Translations under genes and position numbers: made by a program | From: a virus | Length of the DNA stretch: 37,662 bases | Reading direction: 5' to 3' (one strand) | IMG/VR virus record: IMGVR_UViG_3300010299_000001 | Location: 1-37,662 of that record | Part shown: positions 6,931 through 15,914 of the stretch, piece by piece | Layout of the letters: each line of letters begins with the position of its first letter | Numbering within the stretch: the stretch's first letter is position 1 | Notes under the pieces: model-generated | Seen by the model: the letters and a program-made list of their open reading frames with translations, nothing else | What the model was told of the DNA's origin: nothing | The model's database searches: none

Positions 6931-7420
6931 CCCTGCCGAGACTACAGGCTGGGCACTGAGGTCTTCTGATGGTTCCCTTTTGCTGTCCGGCCAAGCAGGC
7001 CCCACCGAGATTGAGGACGTCATCCGCTCGTTCGGGCCAGACGCCAATATCACCCACCTGGCTATCGAGGACGGATACTATGCCGAGAAGTCCAGTCGGC
7101 AGCGCATCAACATGCGGCAGTTCGCCAAGCACGAAAAGAGGGTGGGCTATCTGTGCGGGGTTGCTCGTACTCTTTACCCCGGGAGCCTTCGTACTCTGTG
7201 GGTTATGTATCCTTCTGAGTGGCGTTCGGTTCTTCGCGGCGCGGGGCTGAGAATCCCACAGCACCCACGGTCGGAGTGCAAGAAGCGCGCTCTGGAGTTG
7301 GCACGGGAAGAGGGGGCGCCCTGCAAAGGCCCTCGTGGTGGCAGGCGAGAGGATGAGGCTGACGCTATCTGCATTTCGCGGGCAGCGTGGATTAAGTACT
7401 TCGGGCAGAAAGACGACTAG
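6893..7420 (+). CDS. RuvC-like Holliday junction resolvase
   Basis: This 175-residue protein has the RNase H-fold resolvase pattern: ILALDPAETTGWAL near residue 9 with the first catalytic Asp, LAIEDGYY near residue 56 with Glu, and EDEADAICISRAAW near residue 155 with the last Asp pair. It would cut four-way or branched DNA during recombination and before packaging. ATG 6893 follows CAGGAG. The gene abuts the SF3 helicase gene, whose GTG starts on the last base of the stop. This completes a recombination set with SSB, annealing protein and exonuclease. Confidence 0.88.
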   Translation: MTTTKTRTILALDPAETTGWALRSSDGSLLLSGQAGPTEIEDVIRSFGPDANITHLAIEDGYYAEKSSRQRINMRQFAKHEKRVGYLCGVARTLYPGSLRTLWVMYPSEWRSVLRGAGLRIPQHPRSECKKRALELAREEGAPCKGPRGGRREDEADAICISRAAWIKYFGQKDD

Positions 7421-8967
7421 TGACCGACGAAATCGCAAGACTCCCTGACGGCTCCAGGAACCCACTGTTTGAGCAGCTCCAGAAGGTGGAGCTCGGCGAC
7501 GTGGTCGATTGGTTGCAGGCCCAGTTGGACGAGGGGGAGCACCCACCGTCCGAGTTCATGGGTCGCTTCTCGCAGTCGGACCATATGTCGATTGCAGAGG
7601 CTGTCATCGACCGCATCAAGCGCAAGGAGGGAGACGGCCACGCCCCGCTGATTTGGGACGAGTCCACGTTCTGGGTCTACCGCAACGGGCACTGGTCTCC
7701 GTTCGCTGACAACATGGTCAAGAAGGTGGTGGCCCGCATCAACAGGTGGGCTGTGCCGATGTCGGACCGGCAGGAGAGCTTCTCGGTCAACGATGGCTTC
7801 GTGCGCTCCGTCTACAACGTAGTGAAGGTGGAGTGCGACTCGCGGGGCTTCTTCTCCGGCGACATCCCCACAGGCATCGGGTTCCGAAACGGATTCGTAC
7901 AGGTATCCGACCAGGGCATACACATTTCGGAGCACAAGTCCGAGAACCGCCAACGCCACGCGCATGATTTCGACTGGGACCCCAAGGCGGAGTGTCCCCG
8001 CTGGCTCCAGTTTCTGGAGGAGGTGTTCGAGCGCGACGACGACAAGGAGGAGAAGAAGCGGTTTCTGGCGCAGTTCCTGGGGGCAACGCTCACCGGACAG
8101 GCGGCAGTTCATAATCGGGCCGTCCTCCTCATCGGCGTGGGAGCCAACGGCAAGTCGGTGCTGTGCGATGTGGTTGAAGGGCTGTTCCCCCCCAAGGCGG
8201 TCTCGTCAATCCCGCCGCACGTGATGAACAATCCGAGCCGCGTGCATGTGCTCAGCGGCTGCCTACTCAATATCGTGACAGACATCCCGACACAGGAGCT
8301 CAAGGATGCAGGCGGATTCAAGCAGGTCATCTCCGGCGACCCCGTCGAAGGCCGCAGACTTTACGAAAACCCTTTTCGCTTCAGACCCGTCGCTGGGCAC
8401 ATCTTCTCCGCTAATGAGCTTCCTCTTGCTCACGATCACTCCGCTGGTTTCTTTCGGCGCTGGGTCGTTATGGATTTCAACTCTCGGTTCGACCCTTCAG
8501 TCGCCATCCCTCGCGACGAGCTTGTTACTTCTCTACTCGACGAGCGTCCTGGCATTATGCGGTGGGCTCTGGAGGGGGCTGTTGACCTCATGAAACACAA
8601 GGGCCTCTTCGTGCCAGCCTCGCACGAGCGCAACATTGAAGGCTGGAAGCGTCACTCCAACCAGGTCCAGGCCTACAAGGCGGACATGATTCTGGAGGAG
8701 TACAAGTGCGATACCGACAACCCGGGCTTGACCTCCCAGCGAGTTTACGATAACTACAAGGCATGGGCGGAAGCGTGCCACAAGGTGATTATGAGCAAGC
8801 AGGCTTTTTGTCGCCGTCTGTCAGCGCTGGACGTTCCGAATCGGCGCCTGTCTACCGGCCGTCACTGGGGCGTAAGGCTCAGGCCCGCTGGTGGTCTTTC
8901 CGAAATGCCGGACCATTCCTCTTCTGACGACAAACCCGAGGATGAGCGTGAAACCGAAATCGGCTAA
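7420..8967 (+). CDS. SF3 helicase (D5/P4-type replicative helicase)
   Basis: This 515-residue protein has a D5_N-like region near residues 70-210 (FWVYRNGHWSPF). It then has an SF3 helicase core with Walker A LIGVGANGKSVL near residue 238, a Walker B-like ILNIVTDIP region (hydrophobic strand ending in Asp) near 285, and sensor/motif C HIFSANELP near 327. A winged-helix-like DNA-binding part follows near residue 430. There is no N-terminal TOPRIM or primase zinc domain, so it is a helicase, not a fused primase-helicase. It most likely opens the origin and drives replication with the host polymerase. Start GTG touches the upstream stop. Confidence 0.88.
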   Translation: MTDEIARLPDGSRNPLFEQLQKVELGDVVDWLQAQLDEGEHPPSEFMGRFSQSDHMSIAEAVIDRIKRKEGDGHAPLIWDESTFWVYRNGHWSPFADNMVKKVVARINRWAVPMSDRQESFSVNDGFVRSVYNVVKVECDSRGFFSGDIPTGIGFRNGFVQVSDQGIHISEHKSENRQRHAHDFDWDPKAECPRWLQFLEEVFERDDDKEEKKRFLAQFLGATLTGQAAVHNRAVLLIGVGANGKSVLCDVVEGLFPPKAVSSIPPHVMNNPSRVHVLSGCLLNIVTDIPTQELKDAGGFKQVISGDPVEGRRLYENPFRFRPVAGHIFSANELPLAHDHSAGFFRRWVVMDFNSRFDPSVAIPRDELVTSLLDERPGIMRWALEGAVDLMKHKGLFVPASHERNIEGWKRHSNQVQAYKADMILEEYKCDTDNPGLTSQRVYDNYKAWAEACHKVIMSKQAFCRRLSALDVPNRRLSTGRHWGVRLRPAGGLSEMPDHSSSDDKPEDERETEIG

Positions 8968-9187
8968 CGAGGCCCAGGTCAAAGCGGAAGAGGTCGCCTA
9001 CGTGGCCCGCAACCGTGGAGCTAGCGTGCAGGTCATGCATTCCCGGGACGGCACTACGGTGGTGGCTTCGTTTCCGTCCACGAACTACGAGCCCCAGGAC
9101 CGTGGCGGGTGGTGGTGCGCGGACAAGGTAGCGGATGCCCAAGCCCTTTCGGAGTTTATCCGTCGCGTCAACGAGGAGGCGAAGTGA
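8942..9187 (+). CDS. Unknown protein, 81 aa
   Basis: This 81-residue protein has a Lys/Ala/Glu helix, a beta-hairpin segment (SVQVMHSRDGTTVVASF), a Trp-rich turn (GGWWCAD) and a C-terminal helix (ALSEFIRRVNEEA), the shape of a small alpha/beta fold. GTG 8948, two codons in, has better spacing from GAGGA and may be the true start. It overlaps the helicase gene by 26 bases and the next gene by four. Family not recognised. Confidence 0.55.
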   Translation: MSVKPKSANEAQVKAEEVAYVARNRGASVQVMHSRDGTTVVASFPSTNYEPQDRGGWWCADKVADAQALSEFIRRVNEEAK

Positions 9188-9486
9188 AAGTCATCTACAT
9201 TACCGGCCTGGTTGGCAAGAACATGGATGCTGAGATGTTCGCCCTTAAGTGCCTGGAGGCCGAGGTGGGCGAGCCAGACGCCTACGTGGTGGCTGACTCC
9301 CGAGAGCACGCTCCGCCTCCGATGCACCTTGAGACCCGTGGGATTCCCATCCACCTCCGGGGCCGACTGGAGAAGGGTGAGAAGTTGGTGGGGCTGCTGG
9401 TGTGCTGGAAGTGGGACGACCACGAGAAGAGCCTGACCGAGCGCGCCGATAAGCTGGGTGCGGCATCGTGTGTGGTGAGGGCGTAG
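9184..9486 (+). CDS. Unknown protein, 100 aa
   Basis: This 100-residue protein opens with a strand-loop (KVIYITGLVGKNMD) that resembles nucleotide-sugar or nucleoside-enzyme Rossmann starts, but there is no P-loop. The middle has YVVADSREHAPPPMHLETRG and a hydrophobic strand LVGLLVCWKWDD. It starts with GTG inside the previous stop (GTGA) and overlaps the next GTG by one base. Function is not known. It is placed in the replication block by position only. Confidence 0.55.
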   Translation: MKVIYITGLVGKNMDAEMFALKCLEAEVGEPDAYVVADSREHAPPPMHLETRGIPIHLRGRLEKGEKLVGLLVCWKWDDHEKSLTERADKLGAASCVVRA

Positions 9487-10121
9487 TGACCTCCCGCCAA
9501 GGCCCGTACATGGTCCCGTCGGTGGAGGAGTCCTGGCTCCAGGTCTTCCCGTCCGCAGTGGTGCCCCAGGAGATTGTGCCGCGCTCGCATCCTGACTTTG
9601 CGGTCGGCGTCACGAGGCGAATCTGGTTTGGCGGTGAATCGGAACCGCTTATCCACATGCCGGTGATGGACGTTGGCATGAAGGGGGAGTTCGGCGGTGA
9701 CATCTGCCTACCCCTGTGGCGCGACTGGAAGACTCCCTCAGGCCAGAAGAAGCACGCCCAGATGTGGGGGCTCCGAAACCTTTCGTGTCACTACGTAGGC
9801 TTTCGGTGGGCCAAGGACGGGCATTTCGAGTGCTTCCCGTGGCGCCCCCTGCAAGAGTGGTGGCTACAGGTGATGGAGCACCGAGGCGGCAAGACGTGGC
9901 GTCGCGAGTTCGCCACCAACAGCAACTCACAAGGCGTGCTCTCCGTGGTCATCCCGGCCCAGGTTGCACGCAAGGGTGTGCATGAGCAAATCGCATCTGC
10001 ATCCTTTCCGTGGACTCGTACGGCAGACAACGCACGGACCGGAGCCGCGTCATTGACGTTGACATCCGAGGATGAGCGCATAAACTACAGCGAGTGGGGC
10101 CGAAACCCCGAGGAGGACTAA
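9486..10121 (+). CDS. Unknown protein, 211 aa
   Basis: This 211-residue protein is rich in Trp, Arg and Gly, with a VTRRIWFGGESEPLIHMPV segment near residue 42, GEFGGDICLPLW near residue 67, WGLRNLSCHYVGFRW near residue 98, and a C-terminal acidic tail. Several Cys and His are present, but not in a clear metal pattern. No family is recognised. A DNA-processing role would suit its place after the helicase. It contains GCTCCGAAA at 9770, read in the LRN frame. GTG start follows GAGGG at a suitable distance. Confidence 0.6.
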   Translation: MTSRQGPYMVPSVEESWLQVFPSAVVPQEIVPRSHPDFAVGVTRRIWFGGESEPLIHMPVMDVGMKGEFGGDICLPLWRDWKTPSGQKKHAQMWGLRNLSCHYVGFRWAKDGHFECFPWRPLQEWWLQVMEHRGGKTWRREFATNSNSQGVLSVVIPAQVARKGVHEQIASASFPWTRTADNARTGAASLTLTSEDERINYSEWGRNPEED

Positions 10122-10444
10122 TGGCTGCACGTAAAACCAAACCCGTCCAAACCGAGATTGAAAAGCCACTCGTTTCGGAGCCGCAGCTAAGGTGCCTCTG
10201 CGACGGACTCATTGGCCGCACGCCTGCCGCTCGCATCCTGTGCCTGAGGGCGATGCTCAATCCGGGCTCAGAGATCGACCAGCACGAGATGCGCAACGGA
10301 ATGAAGATGGCCGCGTTCGAGGTGGAAGAGGGCCTGCGAGACCTGCGAATCCTCATCACCAACCGCAAGCTCAACAACTTCAACGTGGACTGGGAAAACC
10401 AGACTCTCACCTACACCGGGGGCGAGGTGAAGGATGCCGACTAA
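10121..10444 (+). CDS. Unknown helical protein, 107 aa
   Basis: This 107-residue protein is mostly helical: a basic start, then PQLRCLCDGLIGRTPAARIL, and MKMAAFEVEEGLRDLRILIT. The segment RTPAARILCLRAM followed by an acidic helix resembles a small helix-turn-helix or phage middle-gene regulator, though no HTH can be assigned with confidence. A strong GGAGGA ribosome site precedes the ATG, which overlaps the previous stop (TAATG). It contains TTTCGGAGC at 10173, read as VSE. Confidence 0.6.
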   Translation: MAARKTKPVQTEIEKPLVSEPQLRCLCDGLIGRTPAARILCLRAMLNPGSEIDQHEMRNGMKMAAFEVEEGLRDLRILITNRKLNNFNVDWENQTLTYTGGEVKDAD

Positions 10445-10904
10445 AATCTCCAAGCACGTCGCAAAGCTCTACATGGACGACGGCCTCTCAGAGGTCTGCA
10501 AGGCCGGTGCCGCAATCATGCACGGTGAGTGGGTGCTACTGCGCGGAATCACCGACGCCGACCTCTCGCAAATCGTAGGCGGCGAGCGCGGTGCCATTAC
10601 CGCTGGCGTTTCGGAGCAGTACGAAATGGGAGACCTTCGGAAGTGCGAGGTCTTCGAGGTGGTCGCAAAGGGCTCGGACGTTTCGGAGCGTATCGTCATC
10701 GGACACCACTGCCGCCCCGTCGCCGTCGCACTGGACCCCATGCAGTCCTCGTGGAAGACGGACCATGCACGAGCTCGTGAGCGTCACATCCCCATGACGT
10801 GGGACCCTGCCAGCGTCGAGGACCACGCCTATTCGGTTGCGCTGGCTAAGGAGAATGAGCGGCGCGAAAAGAACGGGCTGCCGACGATTGCGAACCTGGA
10901 TTGA
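10434..10904 (+). CDS. Unknown protein, 156 aa
   Basis: This 156-residue protein has a beta-rich middle (WVLLRGITDADLSQIVGGERG, then CEVFEVVAKGSDVSERIVIG) and a helical C-terminus with HARARERHIPMTWDP. Two copies of TTTCGGAGC lie 72 bases apart inside it (10609 and 10681), both read as V-S-E. No catalytic motif or known family is seen. It overlaps the gene before it by 11 bases. It is followed by a 44-base gap, unusually long for this block. Confidence 0.58.
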   Translation: MPTKISKHVAKLYMDDGLSEVCKAGAAIMHGEWVLLRGITDADLSQIVGGERGAITAGVSEQYEMGDLRKCEVFEVVAKGSDVSERIVIGHHCRPVAVALDPMQSSWKTDHARARERHIPMTWDPASVEDHAYSVALAKENERREKNGLPTIANLD

Positions 10905-10948
10905 CGACTAGGGCGAGTGATAGAATAGGGAATCAGGAGGTGCTCGCA

Positions 10949-11191
10949 GTGTCCTTTACCCCTACCGACCGCAAGACCCTGGGTCAGCTTATCCTGGACG
11001 CCTCCATCGCGCTCCAGCACTCTGAGCGCTCGCTCTCAAAGGACATGCAGTTTGACCTCCGCCGGCTGTGGAAGCTGGCAGAGGCCCTGATTGACGTGGA
11101 CGACCTGGAGTCCATTGACGGCATCGAGGCCGCCCTTATGGCTGGTGGCTGGATTCCCGCTGAAACCGAGCGCGAGGACTACGAACAGTGA
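10949..11191 (+). CDS. Unknown helical protein, 80 aa; last gene of the rightward block
   Basis: This 80-residue protein is helical and acidic (TLGQLILDASIALQHSERSL, then WKLAEALIDVDDLESIDGIEAALMAG). GTG 10949 is set by the AGGAGG ribosome site eight bases upstream. The gap before it holds TTGACG at 10901 and TAGAAT at 10921, with only 14 bases between, so a weak internal promoter is possible but not convincing. The gene ends 4 bases before the stop of the convergent leftward block. Function unknown. Confidence 0.62.
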   Translation: MSFTPTDRKTLGQLILDASIALQHSERSLSKDMQFDLRRLWKLAEALIDVDDLESIDGIEAALMAGGWIPAETEREDYEQ

Positions 11192-11195
11192 GCCG

Positions 11196-11711
11196 CTAAA
11201 TCTCCCCGGCCAGGTGCTGAGCCAGAATGTGCTTGGCGTGTTCGTCGTCCTGAGCGCCCTTAAGATACGACATGAGCGACTCTGCCTCTTCCGGTGGCAG
11301 CGTGGCCATGTAACTACGAAACCCGTCGGGCGTCGCTACCTGCTCCAGTGGTGGCCTGGGTCGCGCGGGCGGAGTGGGGATTTCCTGGACGCGGCCGGAC
11401 GCACGGGCCCTGCTTAGGTCTTCCATCATGACAGCCATGTCGCGCTGCTGAGGCGAACTCCAGGGCTGCGGCGGCTGCTGCTTGACGATACCGTGTTTCG
11501 GAACCTGCGACTCAAACGAGCGCCCCTGAGGGTCTTCCTCGGTCATGGTCTGCGGAACGTCGTACTGCGGCCCCAGTGCGGACTTCTGCGGGTCGATGTC
11601 TCCGCGCATGGCCTTGAGGAGCTCCAGCGCCAAACGCTGCTTGTTGCCTGTCGGAGCCGTTTCGGAGCTGGGCGTGTTGAACTCCAGCATGGTCTTCGGG
11701 GGGTTGGGCAT
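11196..11711 (-). CDS. Unknown virion-block protein, 171 aa; last gene of the late block
   Basis: This 171-residue protein is rich in Pro, Gln and Glu and probably largely disordered in its centre (KQQPPQPWSSPQQ, then PTPPARPRPPLEQV). It has a helical start (QRLALELLKAMRGD) and a compact helical end (EEAESLMSYLKGAQDDEHAKHI). It overlaps the 467-residue protein gene by one base (TAATG). As the last gene of the structural operon it could be a small ejection or tail-tip accessory protein, but nothing in the sequence shows this. It contains TTTCGGAGC at 11660. Confidence 0.6.
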   Translation of the reverse strand: MPNPPKTMLEFNTPSSETAPTGNKQRLALELLKAMRGDIDPQKSALGPQYDVPQTMTEEDPQGRSFESQVPKHGIVKQQPPQPWSSPQQRDMAVMMEDLSRARASGRVQEIPTPPARPRPPLEQVATPDGFRSYMATLPPEEAESLMSYLKGAQDDEHAKHILAQHLAGEI

Positions 11712-13114
11712 TATTGCTTCTCCGCCTTCTGCTTCTCGACAAGAGCCTGTAGTGCGGCCAGCTTTTCGGCGTCGGTCATATCCTCGGCCAGCAAATCTCC
11801 ACGGTAGTCAATGCTCTTGGCCCTGAGAGCCTCCTCGATGAGAGAGTTGACCTTTGACGGGCGCCTGAGGTCTGGCATGCGAGGGGCAACATTTTTGCTT
11901 ATGAAGTCCTCAACCTTCATGGCGGTTGCCGACCCTGGGCGGGACATCTTCTCCAGCCCAAACGGCAGCTTGATGCCGCCAGACTGAGCGGCTCTCATAT
12001 CTAGAATCTCCTTAGTCAGCTTTCGGAGCTCATTTTCGCTGAGAGACTGCTCTGCTGCCCTGGCCCTTAGCCCCGCCCTGGACTGTGCGTGTTTGGCCTT
12101 CGCTCCCTGATGCGCAGCCTTGGACTCTGCGTGCCTGGCCGCTGCGCCCTGTTGGGCGGCTCTTGACCTGGCCAGACTGGCAGCACCGCCGGCCTGCTCA
12201 GCCTTTTTCGCCGCAAGCCCTTTCGCCTCCGCCCCCGTGAGCTTGTTCAGGTAAGCCTCGTTCATGGCTTGCGCCCTGGTGGCCGAGGGGTTCGGCGCCA
12301 TCAGTTCCTTTTTAATGGGCTTTCCCCTGGGGTCCAGAATGGGAGAGTCAACACTCTGCTTCGACAGAGGCGGGGCCATCTTGGCATCTGCGCCTGGGCC
12401 AGCCAACTTCCTCTGCTCCCTGAGCCTGAGCAGCTTCTCTTGCTGGGAGAGACCCTGCTTGGACTTGGCTAGCTCTTCCGCCTGTTTTGCGACGGACTGC
12501 TTGCCCTGGGCCAACTGTCGGCCCTCAGACGCCAGTCCCTCACCGCCCTTAAGGATCTCAACTTCGGCATCCGCCAGCGCCTGCTTTTCCCTCAAAAGAG
12601 ACTGCTTGCCCTCAAACACCTCATCGCCCATGGTCTTCGCGCGCTGTTCGAGCGCCTCGATTGCGGCCTTTTTTCTGGCCGGCTTGGAGGCGATTTGAAG
12701 CCCCTTTTTAGAGAGAGCCTTAATGCCGCCGCCAATGATTCCGCCAGGGGTGACAAAGGACGACAGTGTGCCAAGGTCAGACGCCAACTCGTGGTGCCCG
12801 CCCTGCGCCCTGGCTCGCTCAAGCTCTCCCTCATACTGGAGGTCGTACGCATCGATTGAATCCCAGCGGCTCATACCAGGCACCGGGTCCGTAATGCCCT
12901 TGTAGCCCGACCACAGCTCAGAGGGGAGACCAAAGGATGCATCCTCTGCGAACTGTCTAATGTACGTCTGCAATGGACTCAGCGGCTGTCGGCCCTGCTC
13001 AATAACTGAGTCAGGCTCAAAGAGGTCAGACCTCCTTTTAATCTTGCCGGCCTTCGTGCGGGCCTTGATGCGCCTGTCTGCTTCCTCTTCCGAGGGGAAC
13101 TCGTCTCCAGCCAT
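11711..13114 (-). CDS. Probable internal virion (DNA ejection) protein, 467 aa
   Basis: This 467-residue protein has a structured first 110 residues (SPLQTYIRQFAEDASFGLPS), a Gly-rich hydrophobic hinge (FVTPGGIIGGGIKAL) near residue 120, and then about 250 residues of Ala/Lys/Gln/Glu-rich coiled coil. Near residue 315-360 there are repeating units of about 11 residues (ARSRAAQQGAA, ARHAESKAAHQGA, AKHAQSRAG). Long Ala-rich helices with a membrane-active Gly segment are typical of podovirus ejection proteins that leave the head and build a channel across the envelope. Position at the end of the tail genes fits this. No lytic transglycosylase site is visible. Confidence 0.62.
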   Translation of the reverse strand: MAGDEFPSEEEADRRIKARTKAGKIKRRSDLFEPDSVIEQGRQPLSPLQTYIRQFAEDASFGLPSELWSGYKGITDPVPGMSRWDSIDAYDLQYEGELERARAQGGHHELASDLGTLSSFVTPGGIIGGGIKALSKKGLQIASKPARKKAAIEALEQRAKTMGDEVFEGKQSLLREKQALADAEVEILKGGEGLASEGRQLAQGKQSVAKQAEELAKSKQGLSQQEKLLRLREQRKLAGPGADAKMAPPLSKQSVDSPILDPRGKPIKKELMAPNPSATRAQAMNEAYLNKLTGAEAKGLAAKKAEQAGGAASLARSRAAQQGAAARHAESKAAHQGAKAKHAQSRAGLRARAAEQSLSENELRKLTKEILDMRAAQSGGIKLPFGLEKMSRPGSATAMKVEDFISKNVAPRMPDLRRPSKVNSLIEEALRAKSIDYRGDLLAEDMTDAEKLAALQALVEKQKAEKQ

Positions 13115-13116
13115 GC

Positions 13117-14901
13117 CTACTTCCTGCCCGCCACAATGTATCCCTTGACAATAAGCGCCTTGAGGTCGTCAACGTCGTCAACGTACGCAACCTCCTCCTC
13201 CGAGCCCAGAGGCGGCATCATAACGATCACCTCTTTGTCTCGCAGAATGGCCTGGCCCTGGATGAGCTGGGACTTCTTCTTGCCGCGCCCCTTTTCCCAT
13301 TTCACCTTTTGGCGCCACTTGTCGCCCTCGCGCATCTGGCCCTCATCCTCGTAGATTTCGATAAGGTCCATGTGCTGGTCGTAGGCCCGGTCAATGAACT
13401 CGTACCACGCAGCGAGAACGGCCTCAGGGTTCTTGTCCATTCCAGGCAGAACCTTCTTGAGTCGCTTGGCCTCCCCCTCGTTAACCGTTAGACCCGACAC
13501 CTCGCGCATGAAGCCGGCCAGAACGTCCTCCGAAAGAGCCTCCATGGTCGTGAACTCAACTCCCTGCATGTCAAGGTATCCGAGCAGCTCCTCCTTGAAC
13601 GACTTGATTTTGGAGCTCGCGTTGGGGGTTCCGCCCGTCATCTGCTCAAGGCGCTGCGTGAAGTTGACAGCCTTCTCAAGGGTCTGGTTGCGCATGGCCA
13701 TTCCCTTGGCCGCGCTGTCCGCCATCTTGTACTGCTTCGCCTTCTCCTCATCCGGCTTCTTGCGCATGCCGTTCATGATGTAGGATGCGATGGCCTCGGA
13801 GCCCTTAACGGTCTTCTTCTTGGCCAGGTCATCGGTGACGAGCTTCATCCGCGTGGAGAACTCGTTGGTCATCACGTTCTCATAGTTGGGGTCGGTTCTG
13901 TCGATGCCCAGCTGCGTGCGAATCACCTTGGCCAGCGCCAACATCTTGGGGTCTCGCGTGTCCTCCCCGGGCCCGGTGTGCGGCTGGATGGCGTCACGGA
14001 ACAGTCCCTCATTGCGAACGTAGAACGCGCCGATATTCTTGGGGAGGTCGTTGACGAGTTGGTCTCGGAGCTTCTCAATGTTGAGCTTGTCGATTTCGTG
14101 CTCGGTCATCTTCTCCTGCAAAACCAGCTGCTTCCTGCGGTCCTCACCCAGGTGGTCCTCGTGGTCGAACTGAGCCTTGCTGAGCTCCTTGTCCTTCTCC
14201 ATGGCCATGCGCAGAACTTCACCCCGACTCACCTCGTAGCCGGCCGCCTGCATCTTGGCCATGATTCTGTTGGTCATCTCGGTCAGGTCACGGGGTTCCT
14301 TGTCCTTGACCGCCTGGTGGAACTTGCTGAAATCGTGAATCTCAGAGCCAGGCCCGGCCTCGGGGATCCTGCTCATCTCGCCGCCGATTTGCGTTCCTCC
14401 CATGTGAAGATTTCCACCCGAGACCTTGCCGCTCAGGGCCGAAGGTGGTCCTGGCATCTCAGCGGTGGGTGCGCCGTCGGCGAGGATATTTTCTCCGGTG
14501 CCCTCATCCAGGAGGTAGGCACTGTCCGGGGTGCCGCTGGAGGGGTGCGGCTTCTGATTGTGGTCTGGGTGCTTTGGGGTAAACTGCCAGCGCTTGTCCG
14601 CTGCAATCGCCTCCGTGAACTGGTCCTGCAACGCCTTCTCGGCCGCCGCCTTTCGCTTGGCCTCCTCCAGCGCCTGCTTCTGCATGGCGTACTTCTCCTG
14701 CTCCAGCGCCCACTTCTCCTTGGCTCTGCCCTCCTGCTGCTTCGCAATGTCCGCGTAGGTGTTGGCCCGCGTTTCGGAGCCGTAGTCCAAGATAGCCTGA
14801 CGCAACCCGGCCCCGCCCCGCTCGGCACGGTTCTGGTTGGACTCTGCCTGCTCACGCGCCGCCCGCAGAAGGGCCAGTCGACTTCCGCCCATGAACGCCA
14901 T
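13117..14901 (-). CDS. Probable internal virion (DNA ejection) protein, 594 aa
   Basis: At 594 residues this is among the longest late proteins after the portal. It has an Arg/Glu/Ala-rich helical N-terminus with a strong coiled coil (residues 55-100), a flexible Gly/Pro segment near residues 120-190, and long charged helices to the end. Later parts include FMREVSGLTVNEGEAKRLKK and a compact C-terminus with YVDDVDDLKALIVKGYIVAG. It lacks Cys almost wholly, which is usual for virion-packed proteins. The order and size fit the second ejection protein of P22-like phages. The stop-start junctions on both sides overlap or nearly touch. Confidence 0.6.
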   Translation of the reverse strand: MAFMGGSRLALLRAAREQAESNQNRAERGGAGLRQAILDYGSETRANTYADIAKQQEGRAKEKWALEQEKYAMQKQALEEAKRKAAAEKALQDQFTEAIAADKRWQFTPKHPDHNQKPHPSSGTPDSAYLLDEGTGENILADGAPTAEMPGPPSALSGKVSGGNLHMGGTQIGGEMSRIPEAGPGSEIHDFSKFHQAVKDKEPRDLTEMTNRIMAKMQAAGYEVSRGEVLRMAMEKDKELSKAQFDHEDHLGEDRRKQLVLQEKMTEHEIDKLNIEKLRDQLVNDLPKNIGAFYVRNEGLFRDAIQPHTGPGEDTRDPKMLALAKVIRTQLGIDRTDPNYENVMTNEFSTRMKLVTDDLAKKKTVKGSEAIASYIMNGMRKKPDEEKAKQYKMADSAAKGMAMRNQTLEKAVNFTQRLEQMTGGTPNASSKIKSFKEELLGYLDMQGVEFTTMEALSEDVLAGFMREVSGLTVNEGEAKRLKKVLPGMDKNPEAVLAAWYEFIDRAYDQHMDLIEIYEDEGQMREGDKWRQKVKWEKGRGKKKSQLIQGQAILRDKEVIVMMPPLGSEEEVAYVDDVDDLKALIVKGYIVAGRK

Positions 14902-15900
14902 TTAGTCCTCCTTTGGCTTGTCCATGCCGGGCTCAATGCGGACAGCGTACCTGTTGCCCTGGGAATCAACCCAGTATTCCTGCCCGTCATGCACCCCGTG
15001 GAACGTGGCATCAGGCGGGAGATCGGAGCGCCCACTGATGTACCTTGTCCCCCCAAGCAAACTGGAAACCCCCGAGTCCAGCCCGTACATGAGGTCAAGA
15101 AAGAACCCTGCCTCGTCGGCCGTGCCGTACTGCTCACCATCAGTATTGATTTGCGACTGGATAGAGTCATCAACCTCGGGCGGAGTGTCTCCGTCCATCA
15201 GAGAGTCGATGTACGCCTGAATAGCCGAATAGTAATCCTCGGACATACCCAGTTGACGCTCACCGGCCAGAATCTGTGCGGCCTGTGCGATTTGGTCCTG
15301 GTAGTCGTCACGGGACCGCTGACGCAGACCCATGATGTCCTCAGATGCCTGACGCGCCCCCCGCTGGTAGATGTCGCCGCTCAGGTTCATTGCAGCACCC
15401 GAGTCACCAAAACCCATCCCACCCATACGAGCGTTAAGGTCAGCAAGATTGCCACCCACCTGACCTGCCATCATTTGCCGGATGAGCTCCTCATCCTCAG
15501 TCGTGTCTCGCGGGCCCTGACCCAGCTGGTCTCCGAAAAGCTGCGTAATCATGGCCGCAAGCTCGTCGGGGTCGTAGCCGTCTGGAGGTCCCTCGTCCGG
15601 GGGAGGCACAGGTCCGGTGTCCATGTGCGTGGGTGCGCCCGGGGTGTTGATCGTACCCGTATTGCCGTTGACGCCCGGGAGGTTGCTCGCCCAGCCCTCC
15701 GTGGTGTAGTTGCCTGCGTCCGTGTGTGTGGGTGCGCCTGGGGTGTTAACTGTACCAATGTTGCCGCTGACGCCTGGGAGGTTGCTTGCCCAGCCGCTCT
15801 GACGTCGCCGTGGGGGCTGCCCTCCGGCGCCACCGTTGTAGGTGGGAACAGTCGGGGGAGGGTTACCGCCGCTCTGGTATCGGTTATTGTAGGTAGCCAT
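14902..15900 (-). CDS. Probable virion protein with a tandem Gly/Pro-rich repeat, 332 aa
   Basis: This 332-residue protein starts with a Gly/Pro/Asn-rich region holding two tandem repeats of about 33 residues, each opening GWASNLPGV and ending NTPGAPTH, near residues 36 and 68. The remaining part is helical with RQRSRDDYQDQIAQAAQIL and an acidic stretch, ending in a small beta region (GQEYWVDSQGNRYAVRI). Position between tail and ejection genes suggests a third virion-internal or tail-associated protein. The repeat may be a flexible spacer. Confidence 0.6.
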   Translation of the reverse strand: MATYNNRYQSGGNPPPTVPTYNGGAGGQPPRRRQSGWASNLPGVSGNIGTVNTPGAPTHTDAGNYTTEGWASNLPGVNGNTGTINTPGAPTHMDTGPVPPPDEGPPDGYDPDELAAMITQLFGDQLGQGPRDTTEDEELIRQMMAGQVGGNLADLNARMGGMGFGDSGAAMNLSGDIYQRGARQASEDIMGLRQRSRDDYQDQIAQAAQILAGERQLGMSEDYYSAIQAYIDSLMDGDTPPEVDDSIQSQINTDGEQYGTADEAGFFLDLMYGLDSGVSSLLGGTRYISGRSDLPPDATFHGVHDGQEYWVDSQGNRYAVRIEPGMDKPKED

Positions 15901-15914
15901 TTGTGGAGCCTTTC

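Noticed and set aside
10901-10926. Sigma-70 promoter TTGACG...TAGAAT
   Set aside because: Only 14 bases separate the two boxes, too short, and the first box overlaps the end of the upstream gene.
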